This document shows, one piece after another, positions 14,811 to 21,042 of a stretch of 21,042 bases of DNA. Each line of letters opens with the position of its first letter. Within the stretch, counting starts at the first letter, position 1. The stretch spans positions 1-21,042 of the forward strand of contig JANMNC010000105.1 in the NCBI GenBank assembly GCA_031373695.1. The letters are read 5' to 3'. The position numbers were made by a program, and so were the translations under genes. Origin of the DNA: Methylotenera_A sp031373695 (GTDB taxonomy: Bacteria > Pseudomonadota > Gammaproteobacteria > Burkholderiales > Methylophilaceae). Below the pieces are notes generated by a model. That model saw only the letters and a list, made by a program, of their open reading frames with translations, was not told where the DNA came from and made no database searches.

Positions 14811-15998
14811 TTATTTTGCTAGCAATTCCAAATCTGCTTTCAAATCGTCCACATGCTCAAGCCCTACTGCAATACGCACTAAATTATCGCTAATGCCCGC
14901 TTCGGCCCGTGCCTCAGCTGAAATGCGGCTGTGGGTAGTAGTTGCAGGATGAGTGATGGTGCTTTTTGCATCGCCCAAATTTGCGGTAATTGAAATAAGC
15001 TGTGTGTTATCAATTAGCGCCCATGCAGCCTCGGTAGCTGTTTGACCCGACTTTGGTTTCACTTCAAAGCTAACAATACCGCCACCACTACTTTGCTGCT
15101 GCATAGCGAGCACATGTTGCGGGTGTGAGCTTAAACCTGGGTAATATACTCGTGCCACTTGTGGCTGAGCTTCTAACCATGTGGCGAGCGCTAAGGCGCG
15201 GCTGGCATGCGCTTCCATGCGTACATGCAGCGTTTCTAAACCTTTTAAAAACACCCATGCATTAAATGCGCTCATCGTTACACCTGCAGTACGCAAAAAG
15301 CCATATACAGGCTCCATTAACAGTTTACTGCCCAGCACCGCGCCGCCTAAACACCTGCCCTGCCCATCAATATACTTGGTGGCAGAGTGAATAATAATAT
15401 CGGCACCTAAATCTAATGGTTTTTGAATAGCTGGCGTGCAAAAGCAGTTATCTACCACCAGATACGCGCCAGCTTTATGCGCAATATCAGCCAAAACTTG
15501 AATATCACATACTTCTGTTAATGGATTAGATGGCGTTTCTACAAAAAATAGTTTGGTTTTTGGCGTAATGGCGGCTTGCCACTCATCTGGCTTAGTCAGC
15601 GAAACAAATGTTACGTTTAAGCCCCAACGTTGCATAATATTGCTAAACAGCTGAACCGAGGTGCCAAAAATACTACGCGATGCCACGATGTGATCACCTG
15701 CGCTACATAAACCCATCACACAGGCCAAAATGGCAGACATGCCGCTAGAGGTTGCTACACATTGTTCTGCACCTTCTAGCGCGGCTAATTTATTTTGGAA
15801 CATAGTCACGGTTGGGTTGGTAAAGCGCGAGTAAATGTTTCCTGGCTCTGTACCACCAAAGCGTGCGGCAGCTTGTGCGGCACTTTTAAATCTAAAACTT
15901 GAGTTTAAAAATAAGGCTTCTGAATTCTCGCCAAACTCAGTCGACTCGCTACCAGCACGTACTGCTAGGGTTTCAGGATAATATTGCTTGTTAATCAT
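14811..15998 (-). CDS. metZ: O-succinylhomoserine sulfhydrylase
   Basis: MetZ is a PLP enzyme of the Cys/Met metabolism family. It makes homocysteine directly from O-succinylhomoserine and sulfide, bypassing cystathionine. The ATG at 15998 gives 395 residues; a GTG four codons earlier (16010) is a possible alternative start. Motifs, numbered from the ATG, are YSRFTNPTV with its phosphate-binding Tyr and Arg (from about residue 56), SSGMSAIL (about 84-91), FVETPSNP, VVDNCF (about 181-186) and SATKYIDGQGR with the PLP lysine K208. The pattern fits MetZ better than MetB or MetC, though the O-acetylhomoserine enzyme MetY cannot be ruled out wholly. The leader carries a SAM-II riboswitch and terminator, so end-product repression by S-adenosylmethionine is predicted. 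A MAPEG gene follows after 10 bases. Confidence 0.94.
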   Translation of the reverse strand: MINKQYYPETLAVRAGSESTEFGENSEALFLNSSFRFKSAAQAAARFGGTEPGNIYSRFTNPTVTMFQNKLAALEGAEQCVATSSGMSAILACVMGLCSAGDHIVASRSIFGTSVQLFSNIMQRWGLNVTFVSLTKPDEWQAAITPKTKLFFVETPSNPLTEVCDIQVLADIAHKAGAYLVVDNCFCTPAIQKPLDLGADIIIHSATKYIDGQGRCLGGAVLGSKLLMEPVYGFLRTAGVTMSAFNAWVFLKGLETLHVRMEAHASRALALATWLEAQPQVARVYYPGLSSHPQHVLAMQQQSSGGGIVSFEVKPKSGQTATEAAWALIDNTQLISITANLGDAKSTITHPATTTHSRISAEARAEAGISDNLVRIAVGLEHVDDLKADLELLAK

Positions 15999-16026
15999 TG
16001 TATTTACCACTTAATTTCTGGGCATT

Positions 16027-16069
16027 AAAAAACCCGTTAAAGCTAAAGTATGAGCTAGAACGGGTCTTT
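16027..16069 (-). terminator. Intrinsic terminator in the metZ leader (riboswitch expression platform)
   Basis: On the minus strand ACCCGTT (16059-16065) pairs with AACGGGT (16032-16038), and the stem runs into six T (16027-16032). A-rich bases before it can lengthen the stem. The loop contains CTTTAGCT (16041-16048), exactly complementary to AGCTAAAG (16079-16086) in the riboswitch core, giving a plausible alternative antiterminating helix. Confidence 0.85.
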
Positions 16070-16074
16070 GGGCT

Positions 16075-16152
16075 CTCGCTTTAGCTGAATTTATTATGCG
16101 CTCGCAAGCTGAGTAAGGCTTTGTTTAAAGTTGGCCACTCAAATCAGCGCAT
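16075..16152 (-). ncRNA. SAM-II riboswitch aptamer upstream of metZ
   Basis: The minus-strand leader matches the SAM-II (SAM-alpha) core as I remember it. P1 is a 7-bp helix, ATGCGCT (16146-16152) with AGCGCAT (16096-16102). The conserved TGATTTGA follows P1, then CAGCTTGCG before the return strand, ATAAATTC after it, and finally the conserved AGCTAAAG (16079-16086). CTTGC (16104-16108) can pair with GCGAG (16075-16079) as a pseudoknot. Unlike the compact crystallised version, about 30 bases are inserted (16111-16140) that can form GAGT/ACTC plus GGC/GCC. SAM binding should lower metZ expression. The SAM-V class shares part of this core and is the main alternative. Confidence 0.85.
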
Positions 16153-16156
16153 TTCT

Positions 16157-16185
16157 ATTTAACGCCTTTTAAAAAAGCCTGTCAA
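16157..16185 (-). promoter_or_regulatory. metZ: Sigma-70 promoter of the metZ riboswitch transcript
   Basis: On the minus strand TTGACA (16180-16185, perfect -35), a 17-base spacer and TTAAAT (16157-16162, 4/6 -10). The predicted start, about 16149-16151, falls on the first bases of riboswitch helix P1, so the aptamer is at the very 5' end of the RNA. Confidence 0.8.
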
Positions 16186-16217
16186 GAAATTTAAAGCAAA
16201 AAAATTAAAGCTTTATA

Positions 16218-17333
16218 TTAAACGCCCATTACTTTTAATACATCATTTTGCTGTTCACCAAGGCCTATCCATAAAGGCAATCTTAACAGTCGTTCAGACA
16301 AGTTTTCTGTGTTAAATAAACTGCCATGCGTGCGTGCGTATTGTTTGCCAGCTGGTGCAATGTGCAAAGGAATGTAATGAAACACAGGGTGAATATCTTG
16401 TTTTTTAAATTGCTGTATTAATTGAGTGCGCTGATTTAGCGAATCTAACAAAATATAATACATATGCGCGTTATGCTGACAATGCTCAGGAATAATTGGT
16501 CGTCTTAAATCACCTTTTTGTTCCAACTCTTCAAATGCATCATGATATTTTTGCCAAATAGCCAAGCGCTGATTGGTAATGTCTTGCGCTTGCTCTAATT
16601 GTGCATACAAAAATGCAGCGACATCTTCACCAGGCAAATACGATGATCCTATATCTTGCCAAGTATATTTATCAACTTGTCCGCGGTAAAACTGGCTACG
16701 GTTAGTGCCTTTTTCGCGAATAATCTCTGCACGTGCTGCAAATTTTTCATCATTAATTAATATCGCGCCGCCTTCGCCAGAGATGATATTTTTGGTTTCG
16801 TGAAAAGAGTAAGCGCCAATATGGCCAATTGAACCGAGCGCGCGACCTTTATAGCTAGCCATAATACCTTGCGCAGCATCTTCAATAACCAGCAAATTGT
16901 ATTTAGCGGCAATTTGCATAATAGTATCCATCTCACAGCCAACACCAGCATAGTGAACGGGCACAATGGCTTTTGTCCGTGGCGTAATGGCTGCTTCTAT
17001 TAATGCTTCATCAATATTAAGGGTATCAGCACGAATATCTACAAATACTGGTATAGCGCCTCGCAGCACAAAAGCATTGGCAGTTGAAACAAAAGTGTAT
17101 GAAGGCATAATCACTTCATCACCTGGCTGAATTTCGGCAAGCAATGCCGACATTTCAAGCGCTGCCGTGCATGAGTGCGTGATAAGCGCTTTTTTGGTTT
17201 GTGTTTGGCCTTCTAACCAAGCATTGGCCTTATGAGTAAAGGCACCATCTCCAGACAAATTGCCTGCCTCGTGAGACATACCAATGTACTTTAACTCGTT
17301 TCCATTTAAATGGATTTTATTAAATGGAATCAT
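16218..17333 (-). CDS. wecE: dTDP-4-amino-4,6-dideoxygalactose transaminase (WecE/RffA-like)
   Basis: A PLP-dependent DegT/DnrJ/EryC1 family sugar aminotransferase of 371 residues, aligning end to end with E. coli WecE from memory. That enzyme converts dTDP-4-keto-6-deoxyglucose to dTDP-4-amino-4,6-dideoxygalactose, a precursor of Fuc4NAc in surface polysaccharide. Diagnostic segments are GDEVIMPSYTFVSTANAFVLRG (71-92), VPVHYAGVGCEMD, EDAAQG (151-156), SFHETK with the PLP lysine K181, EKGTNRSQFYRGQVDKYTW and VFHYIPLH. The ATG at 17333 aligns with the E. coli start; a TTG two codons earlier is less likely. No other sugar-nucleotide, glycosyltransferase or enterobacterial-common-antigen gene is nearby, so it is an orphan whose glycan is unknown. 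It follows purF by about 110 bases holding two overlapping palindromes. Confidence 0.9.
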   Translation of the reverse strand: MIPFNKIHLNGNELKYIGMSHEAGNLSGDGAFTHKANAWLEGQTQTKKALITHSCTAALEMSALLAEIQPGDEVIMPSYTFVSTANAFVLRGAIPVFVDIRADTLNIDEALIEAAITPRTKAIVPVHYAGVGCEMDTIMQIAAKYNLLVIEDAAQGIMASYKGRALGSIGHIGAYSFHETKNIISGEGGAILINDEKFAARAEIIREKGTNRSQFYRGQVDKYTWQDIGSSYLPGEDVAAFLYAQLEQAQDITNQRLAIWQKYHDAFEELEQKGDLRRPIIPEHCQHNAHMYYILLDSLNQRTQLIQQFKKQDIHPVFHYIPLHIAPAGKQYARTHGSLFNTENLSERLLRLPLWIGLGEQQNDVLKVMGV

Positions 17334-17387
17334 AGCCAATCTATTGTTTTTGAAAGTAATAGCAGGCTAAATTAAATTTACACTATT

Positions 17388-17407
17388 GGCTATAGCCCAG
17401 CTGGGCT
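17388..17407. repeat. Two overlapping palindromes between purF and wecE
   Basis: GGCTATAGCC (17388-17397) and AGCCCAGCTGGGCT (17394-17407) are each perfect palindromes sharing four bases, so as RNA hairpins or cruciforms they exclude one another. No T-run follows on either strand, so a standard intrinsic terminator for purF is not supported. Confidence 0.6.
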
Positions 17408-17442
17408 TAAAGTTAAGAATAAACTCGTAATAAACTAAAAAA

Positions 17443-18987
17443 TTAGCATTCCACTTCTGTTGCTTCATCCAAACTATCAATTAAATTCAAATCCATTTGT
17501 GTGCTTGAGTTGGCTGGCTTTTGCTTTTTGTTCATATCACCGCGAGCCGCCTCAATGCGGTTTAAATAAGCAGCATCTACATCACCTGTTACATACTTGC
17601 CATCAAAACAACTGCAATCAAAGTCTTTAATTTTTGGATTACTTAGCTTAACGTCTTTAACTAAATCATCTAAATCTTGATAAATTAGCGCGTCTGCACC
17701 TATTTCTTTGCAAATCTCGTCGTCGGTGCGGCCTGTGGCTAACAGCTCATCGCGACTTGGCATATCAATACCATATACGTTAGGAAAGCGCACTGGTGGC
17801 GCCGCTGAAGCAAAATAGACTTTGTTAGCACCCGCATCGCGTGCCATTTGCACAATTTGTTGCGATGTTGTACCGCGCACAATAGAGTCATCAACTAGTA
17901 ATACGTTTTTGCCTTTAAACTCAATGCCGATTGGGTTTAACTTTTGGCGTACTGATTTTTTACGCAGTGCTTGGCCAGGCATAATAAAAGTACGGCCAAT
18001 ATAGCGATTTTTAATAAAACCTTCGCGGTAATCTAGCCCCAACGCTATGCCTACTTGTAGCGCACTTGGGCGGCTGGTATCTGGGATTGGTATGACCACA
18101 TCAATTTTTTTATCAGGCCATTCACGTTTAATTTTAGCAGCTAAACTTGTGCCCATATCTAAGCGCGTTTGGTATACCGATACGTCGTCTATCACTGAAT
18201 CTGGCCTAGCCAAATATACATACTCAAAAATACACGGGTTTAATTTTGCATTTTCTGCACATTGACGGCTGAAAAAATTACCATCCATATCAATAAAAAT
18301 AGCCTCACCGGGCTCTACATCGCGCAGCATTTTAAAGCCCAGCACATCTAGTGCCACGCTTTCAGAGGCCACAATATATTCCGTGCCTTTATCGGTATCT
18401 AACTTACCAATAACCAATGGGCGAATACCGTTTGGATCACGAAACGCTAGCAAACCAAAGTTGGCAATCATAGCAACCACGGCATAAGCGCCTTTACAGC
18501 GCTTATGTACACCAGAAACTGCATCAAATGCCATATCTGTGTTTAACACCGCATTGCGTGAGGTTTTTTCAATCTCATGCGCCAACACATTAAGCAGTAC
18601 TTCAGAATCCGAATTGGTGTTGATGTGGCGCAAATCTTGGCGGAACATTTCTGATTTTAATTGCTCAGAATTCGTTAAATTACCGTTATGCCCCAACACA
18701 ATGCCAAACGGAGAGTTTACATAAAAAGGTTGTGCCTCGGCAGCACTAGATGAACCTGCTGTGGGATAGCGCACGTGACCAATGCCCACATTGCCAACCA
18801 AGCTACGCATATGGCGAGTTTGGAATACATCTTTCACCAAACCATTGTTTTTATGCATAAAAAATGTATTGCCGTCACAGGTAACGATACCCGCGGCATC
18901 TTGCCCACGATGTTGTAACACCAATAAGCCATCGTACAGCAACTGGTTGACGGGGTTTTTACCGACAATGCCTAAAACTCCACACAT
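17443..18987 (-). CDS. purF: Amidophosphoribosyltransferase
   Basis: PurF catalyses the first committed step of purine synthesis, moving ammonia from glutamine to PRPP to form phosphoribosylamine. Of 514 residues, the N-terminal half is a class II glutamine amidotransferase whose nucleophile is Cys2 (MCGVLGIVG), exposed after Met removal, with RYPTAG and GHNGNLTN. The C-terminal half is a type I phosphoribosyltransferase with the PRPP loop VLLVDDSIVRGTTS from residue 362. Length agrees with the E. coli enzyme (505). The start has an AAGGA Shine-Dalgarno. It is the last gene of folC-dedD-cvpA-purF, 39 bases after cvpA. Purine-nucleotide feedback is typical for the family; no PurR-like operator is obvious near its start, but the operon promoter lies outside the window. 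Confidence 0.98.
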   Translation of the reverse strand: MCGVLGIVGKNPVNQLLYDGLLVLQHRGQDAAGIVTCDGNTFFMHKNNGLVKDVFQTRHMRSLVGNVGIGHVRYPTAGSSSAAEAQPFYVNSPFGIVLGHNGNLTNSEQLKSEMFRQDLRHINTNSDSEVLLNVLAHEIEKTSRNAVLNTDMAFDAVSGVHKRCKGAYAVVAMIANFGLLAFRDPNGIRPLVIGKLDTDKGTEYIVASESVALDVLGFKMLRDVEPGEAIFIDMDGNFFSRQCAENAKLNPCIFEYVYLARPDSVIDDVSVYQTRLDMGTSLAAKIKREWPDKKIDVVIPIPDTSRPSALQVGIALGLDYREGFIKNRYIGRTFIMPGQALRKKSVRQKLNPIGIEFKGKNVLLVDDSIVRGTTSQQIVQMARDAGANKVYFASAAPPVRFPNVYGIDMPSRDELLATGRTDDEICKEIGADALIYQDLDDLVKDVKLSNPKIKDFDCSCFDGKYVTGDVDAAYLNRIEAARGDMNKKQKPANSSTQMDLNLIDSLDEATEVEC

Positions 18988-19026
18988 AAATTCAGGTCCT
19001 TAAACAATATCGCTTATATTAATAGA

Positions 19027-19518
19027 TTACTCATATTTAACATGTTGTGCCACTGTTTGTGGTATCCATGGTAACACTGTTTTTACTAACGCTTCTAATG
19101 GTGAACTAAACATAGCGTTAGTCCAACGCGCATCTTTAGGAATGCTGGTTAGGCCTGCTAAAAATACGAGTACACAAACAATAATTAAACCTTTGGCAAA
19201 GCCAAAAAATGCGCCAAAGAAGCGGTTTACCCAACCTAAGCCAATTTTTTTTAGTAGACTAGACAAGGCAATAGCCAGCAAATTAACCACCAACAAAACG
19301 CCTAAAAAGAGAATAACAAATGCGGCTAATACCCGCAGTTGCTGGCTTGGAATATCTTCAGGCAATAGTGGAATTAATTGTATCGCATAGGTTTTTGCTA
19401 CATAAAAAGCAGCTATCCAACCCGCTATAGACAACAACTCGCGCACTGCGCCGCGCATCATGCTAATAACAATTGAGATACCAATAATAATTAAAACTGT
19501 GTAGTCAAAACTAGTCAT
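19027..19518 (-). CDS. cvpA: CvpA family membrane protein (colicin V production)
   Basis: A 163-residue inner-membrane protein with about four hydrophobic segments (roughly 6-22, 29-46, 61-88, 101-126). The opening TSFDYTVLIIIGISIVISMMRGAVRELLSIAGWIAAF is typical of CvpA, with the conserved RGxxRE motif in the first loop, and the later GFAKGL segment also fits. The family was named for a role in colicin V export in E. coli; its general function remains unclear, with suggested links to envelope homeostasis. It sits 19 bases after the SPOR-protein gene and 39 before purF, the standard proteobacterial order, so co-expression with purF is expected. Confidence 0.94.
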   Translation of the reverse strand: MTSFDYTVLIIIGISIVISMMRGAVRELLSIAGWIAAFYVAKTYAIQLIPLLPEDIPSQQLRVLAAFVILFLGVLLVVNLLAIALSSLLKKIGLGWVNRFFGAFFGFAKGLIIVCVLVFLAGLTSIPKDARWTNAMFSSPLEALVKTVLPWIPQTVAQHVKYE

Positions 19519-19537
19519 ACGGCACGCGCAAAACCCA

Positions 19538-20188
19538 TTACTGACTCACCACCATGCCAGTTAAACCTGCGTCTTTTATGTTTTCAAGCGCAATAGCAGC
19601 TTCGTTTCTATCGCCAAAAGTATGGGTGCGTAAGCGAATCTTTTGGCCTTTATCTGTACTTATTTTTTCGGTTTGTGATTTATAGCCTAAATCACTTAAT
19701 TTTGATTGAAGCTGTTTTACGTTAGCGGCATCTGAAAAAACGCCCACTTGCACATAATATTGATTGGGGCTTTCTGGCTTTAATTCAAGTGGTTTTTTAG
19801 CTTCAGTACTTTTTGCTATATTTTTTTCAGCTATTGCAGCTTCAGAATCTACAGATTTGTCTGCCAGTGTTTCTGCTTCGGCATCATTTAACTCTGCATC
19901 ACTTCTTAAGGTTTCTGTTGGCACTTGGTCGGCAGCCACAATATTTGAGTCAAAATCAGAAGGCATTGTTTCAGGCTCTGCTTGAGTAGATTCAGCAGTG
20001 TCAGCTAATTGGTTCTCATTGGGCAAGGTGATGGTGATTTCGTCAGATGGCTGCGTTACTGTACGATCTTTCAATATCATTGGCAGCACAATAATCATCA
20101 ATAAAACCAAGGCGATTGCACCTACTAATCGGCGACGCGCACGCTTTTTAAAGCTTAATTCTTGATCATTAGGTGAGTCTTTTTGCAT
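19538..20188 (-). CDS. dedD: SPOR-domain inner-membrane protein (DedD-like)
   Basis: A 216-residue single-pass membrane protein. A basic cytoplasmic tail (KKRARRR, 14-20) precedes a transmembrane helix at 21-39. A long acidic, Ala/Glu-rich and probably disordered periplasmic linker spans about 45-140. A SPOR domain occupies 141-216 (YYVQVGVFSDAANVKQLQSKL to the C-terminus). SPOR domains bind denuded peptidoglycan at the division septum, and DedD of E. coli assists cell constriction. Sequence outside the SPOR domain is poorly conserved, so the name rests on architecture plus its place between folC and cvpA, the same as E. coli dedD. It starts 23 bases after folC. Confidence 0.88.
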   Translation of the reverse strand: MQKDSPNDQELSFKKRARRRLVGAIALVLLMIIVLPMILKDRTVTQPSDEITITLPNENQLADTAESTQAEPETMPSDFDSNIVAADQVPTETLRSDAELNDAEAETLADKSVDSEAAIAEKNIAKSTEAKKPLELKPESPNQYYVQVGVFSDAANVKQLQSKLSDLGYKSQTEKISTDKGQKIRLRTHTFGDRNEAAIALENIKDAGLTGMVVSQ

Positions 20189-20211
20189 TTCAAACTTTCA
20201 CAAAGTAACTA

Positions 20212-21042
20212 TTAATTGATTATAGAAAAGGAATCATCATGCGCCACAGCGGCGATCGCATCTGCAACTGTGTAAAAAGAACCGAATACGGCTATTCTAT
20301 CATTTTTACGGGCTACTTTACAGACGGCCGCAAGTGCAGATGCCACATCTGGGTATGAATGAATGTCAGTTTTTTGTTTATATTTAAGCAAAATATCAAC
20401 TAAGTTTGATGCTTTTGCACCACGTGCACTGTTAATATCTGCTACATACCAACTATGTATTTGAGGCAAAACAGCTTGCACCACGCCCTCAATATCTTTA
20501 TCTGCCAACATTGCAAATACGGCTAAGGTGTTACCAGTGCAGCTGGTATGCGCTAAATTATGCGCAAGCGACTGTGCCGCGTGTGGATTATGCGCAACAT
20601 CGGTAATAATAATTGGATTGGTTTTTATTTGATGAAAACGACCTGTTAATTGCACTGCCTGAAAAGCCGCATGGATACTGGCTTGCGAGGCAGGTAAAAA
20701 CTCTCGCATATAATGCACGGCTCGCATCGCACAAGCAGCATTGTTAAGCTGAAAATCACCGTTCATGGCTAGCTTCGGCAAATCTACAGTTAAGGTTTCG
20801 TCAGAATACTGCCAGCCACTGGCGATTTTTTTTACTTTAAAATCACGGTTAATTAATTGCAGCGGTGCGCCTATTTTAGCGGCGTAATCAAGCAAGCTTT
20901 CAGGTGGATTATCATCGCCGCAAATAGCTAATTTGTTAGGCCGAAAAACACCGGCTTTTTCTAAAGCTATTTTTTCGCGCGTATCACCTAAATAATCCAT
21001 GTGATCTAGGTCAATGGTTGTCACTATTGAGCAAGTCGGCTC
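20212..21042 (-). CDS. folC: Dihydrofolate/folylpolyglutamate synthase FolC (partial, 5' end outside window)
   Basis: FolC is an ATP-dependent ligase that adds glutamate to dihydropteroate to give dihydrofolate and then extends the polyglutamate tail of folates. The open frame runs through the right edge: the first complete codon at 21042 continues EPTCSIVTTIDLDHMDYLGD, so the GTG at 21024 is internal and not the start. The 276 visible residues form the middle and C-terminal parts of a protein usually about 420-440 long. Motifs include DTREKIALEKAGVFR, LNNAACAMRAV, TGRFHQI and TDVAHNPHAA, typical of the Mur-ligase-like fold. It opens the visible folC-dedD-cvpA-purF cluster; accD, which often precedes it, would lie beyond the window. 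Confidence 0.96.
   Translation of the reverse strand, partial: EPTCSIVTTIDLDHMDYLGDTREKIALEKAGVFRPNKLAICGDDNPPESLLDYAAKIGAPLQLINRDFKVKKIASGWQYSDETLTVDLPKLAMNGDFQLNNAACAMRAVHYMREFLPASQASIHAAFQAVQLTGRFHQIKTNPIIITDVAHNPHAAQSLAHNLAHTSCTGNTLAVFAMLADKDIEGVVQAVLPQIHSWYVADINSARGAKASNLVDILLKYKQKTDIHSYPDVASALAAVCKVARKNDRIAVFGSFYTVADAIAAVAHDDSFSIIN

Noticed and set aside
21024..21042. GTG at 21024 as the folC start
   Set aside because: The frame continues upstream to the window edge with conserved FolC sequence (EPTCSIVTTI), so the gene is simply cut by the window.

Overview
The window looks like chromosomal core DNA of a betaproteobacterial methylotroph, most likely a Methylophilaceae member (Methylotenera/Methylophilus-like). 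The basis is a PQQ biosynthesis locus (PQQ is the cofactor of methanol dehydrogenases), a betaproteobacterial gyrA-serC-pheA-hisC operon, moderate-to-low GC, and protein sequences that read as proteobacterial throughout. This is inference from gene content; no 16S gene is present. I see no mobile element, tRNA, rRNA, CRISPR array or phage gene.

Layout. (1) 1-1732, minus: pqqA-pqqB-pqqC, with pqqC running off the left edge. pqqA is a 23-residue precursor peptide, separated from pqqB by an intrinsic-terminator hairpin. (2) 1733-2039: a divergent regulatory region holding a 37-bp palindrome and a smaller dyad. (3) 2040-4376, plus: a membrane PAS-GGDEF-EAL cyclic-di-GMP protein. (4) 4424-11443, minus: gyrA-serC-pheA-hisC-aroG, a shortened form of the classical proteobacterial aromatic supraoperon, with a DAHP synthase gene where tyrA is often found. 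(5) 11779-14414, plus: a rubredoxin-less rubrerythrin, a GlpC/HdrD-like iron-sulfur CCG protein and a DUF3501 protein. This is a recurrent but functionally uncharacterised trio. A hairpin lies between genes 1 and 2, and a larger folded element with a T-run lies between genes 2 and 3. (6) 14411-16152, minus: metZ and a small MAPEG membrane protein behind a well-formed SAM-II riboswitch, which is followed by a terminator and starts almost at the predicted transcription start. (7) 16218-17333, minus: an orphan WecE-type sugar aminotransferase. (8) 17443-21042, minus: folC(partial)-SPOR/dedD-cvpA-purF, the conserved proteobacterial order.

How they work together. The pqq genes make a redox cofactor for periplasmic dehydrogenases. 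The gyrA operon couples serine, phenylalanine and aromatic-precursor synthesis to a housekeeping gene. metZ makes homocysteine from O-succinylhomoserine and is predicted to be shut off by SAM. purF and folC supply purines and folate. The least understood part is the rubrerythrin/Fe-S/DUF3501 set, which may be a peroxide-reducing or oxidative-stress system with its own electron-transfer protein. The most interesting non-coding signals are the SAM-II leader with an extra hairpin and an apparent antiterminator, the folded element before the DUF3501 gene, and the palindrome upstream of pqqA.
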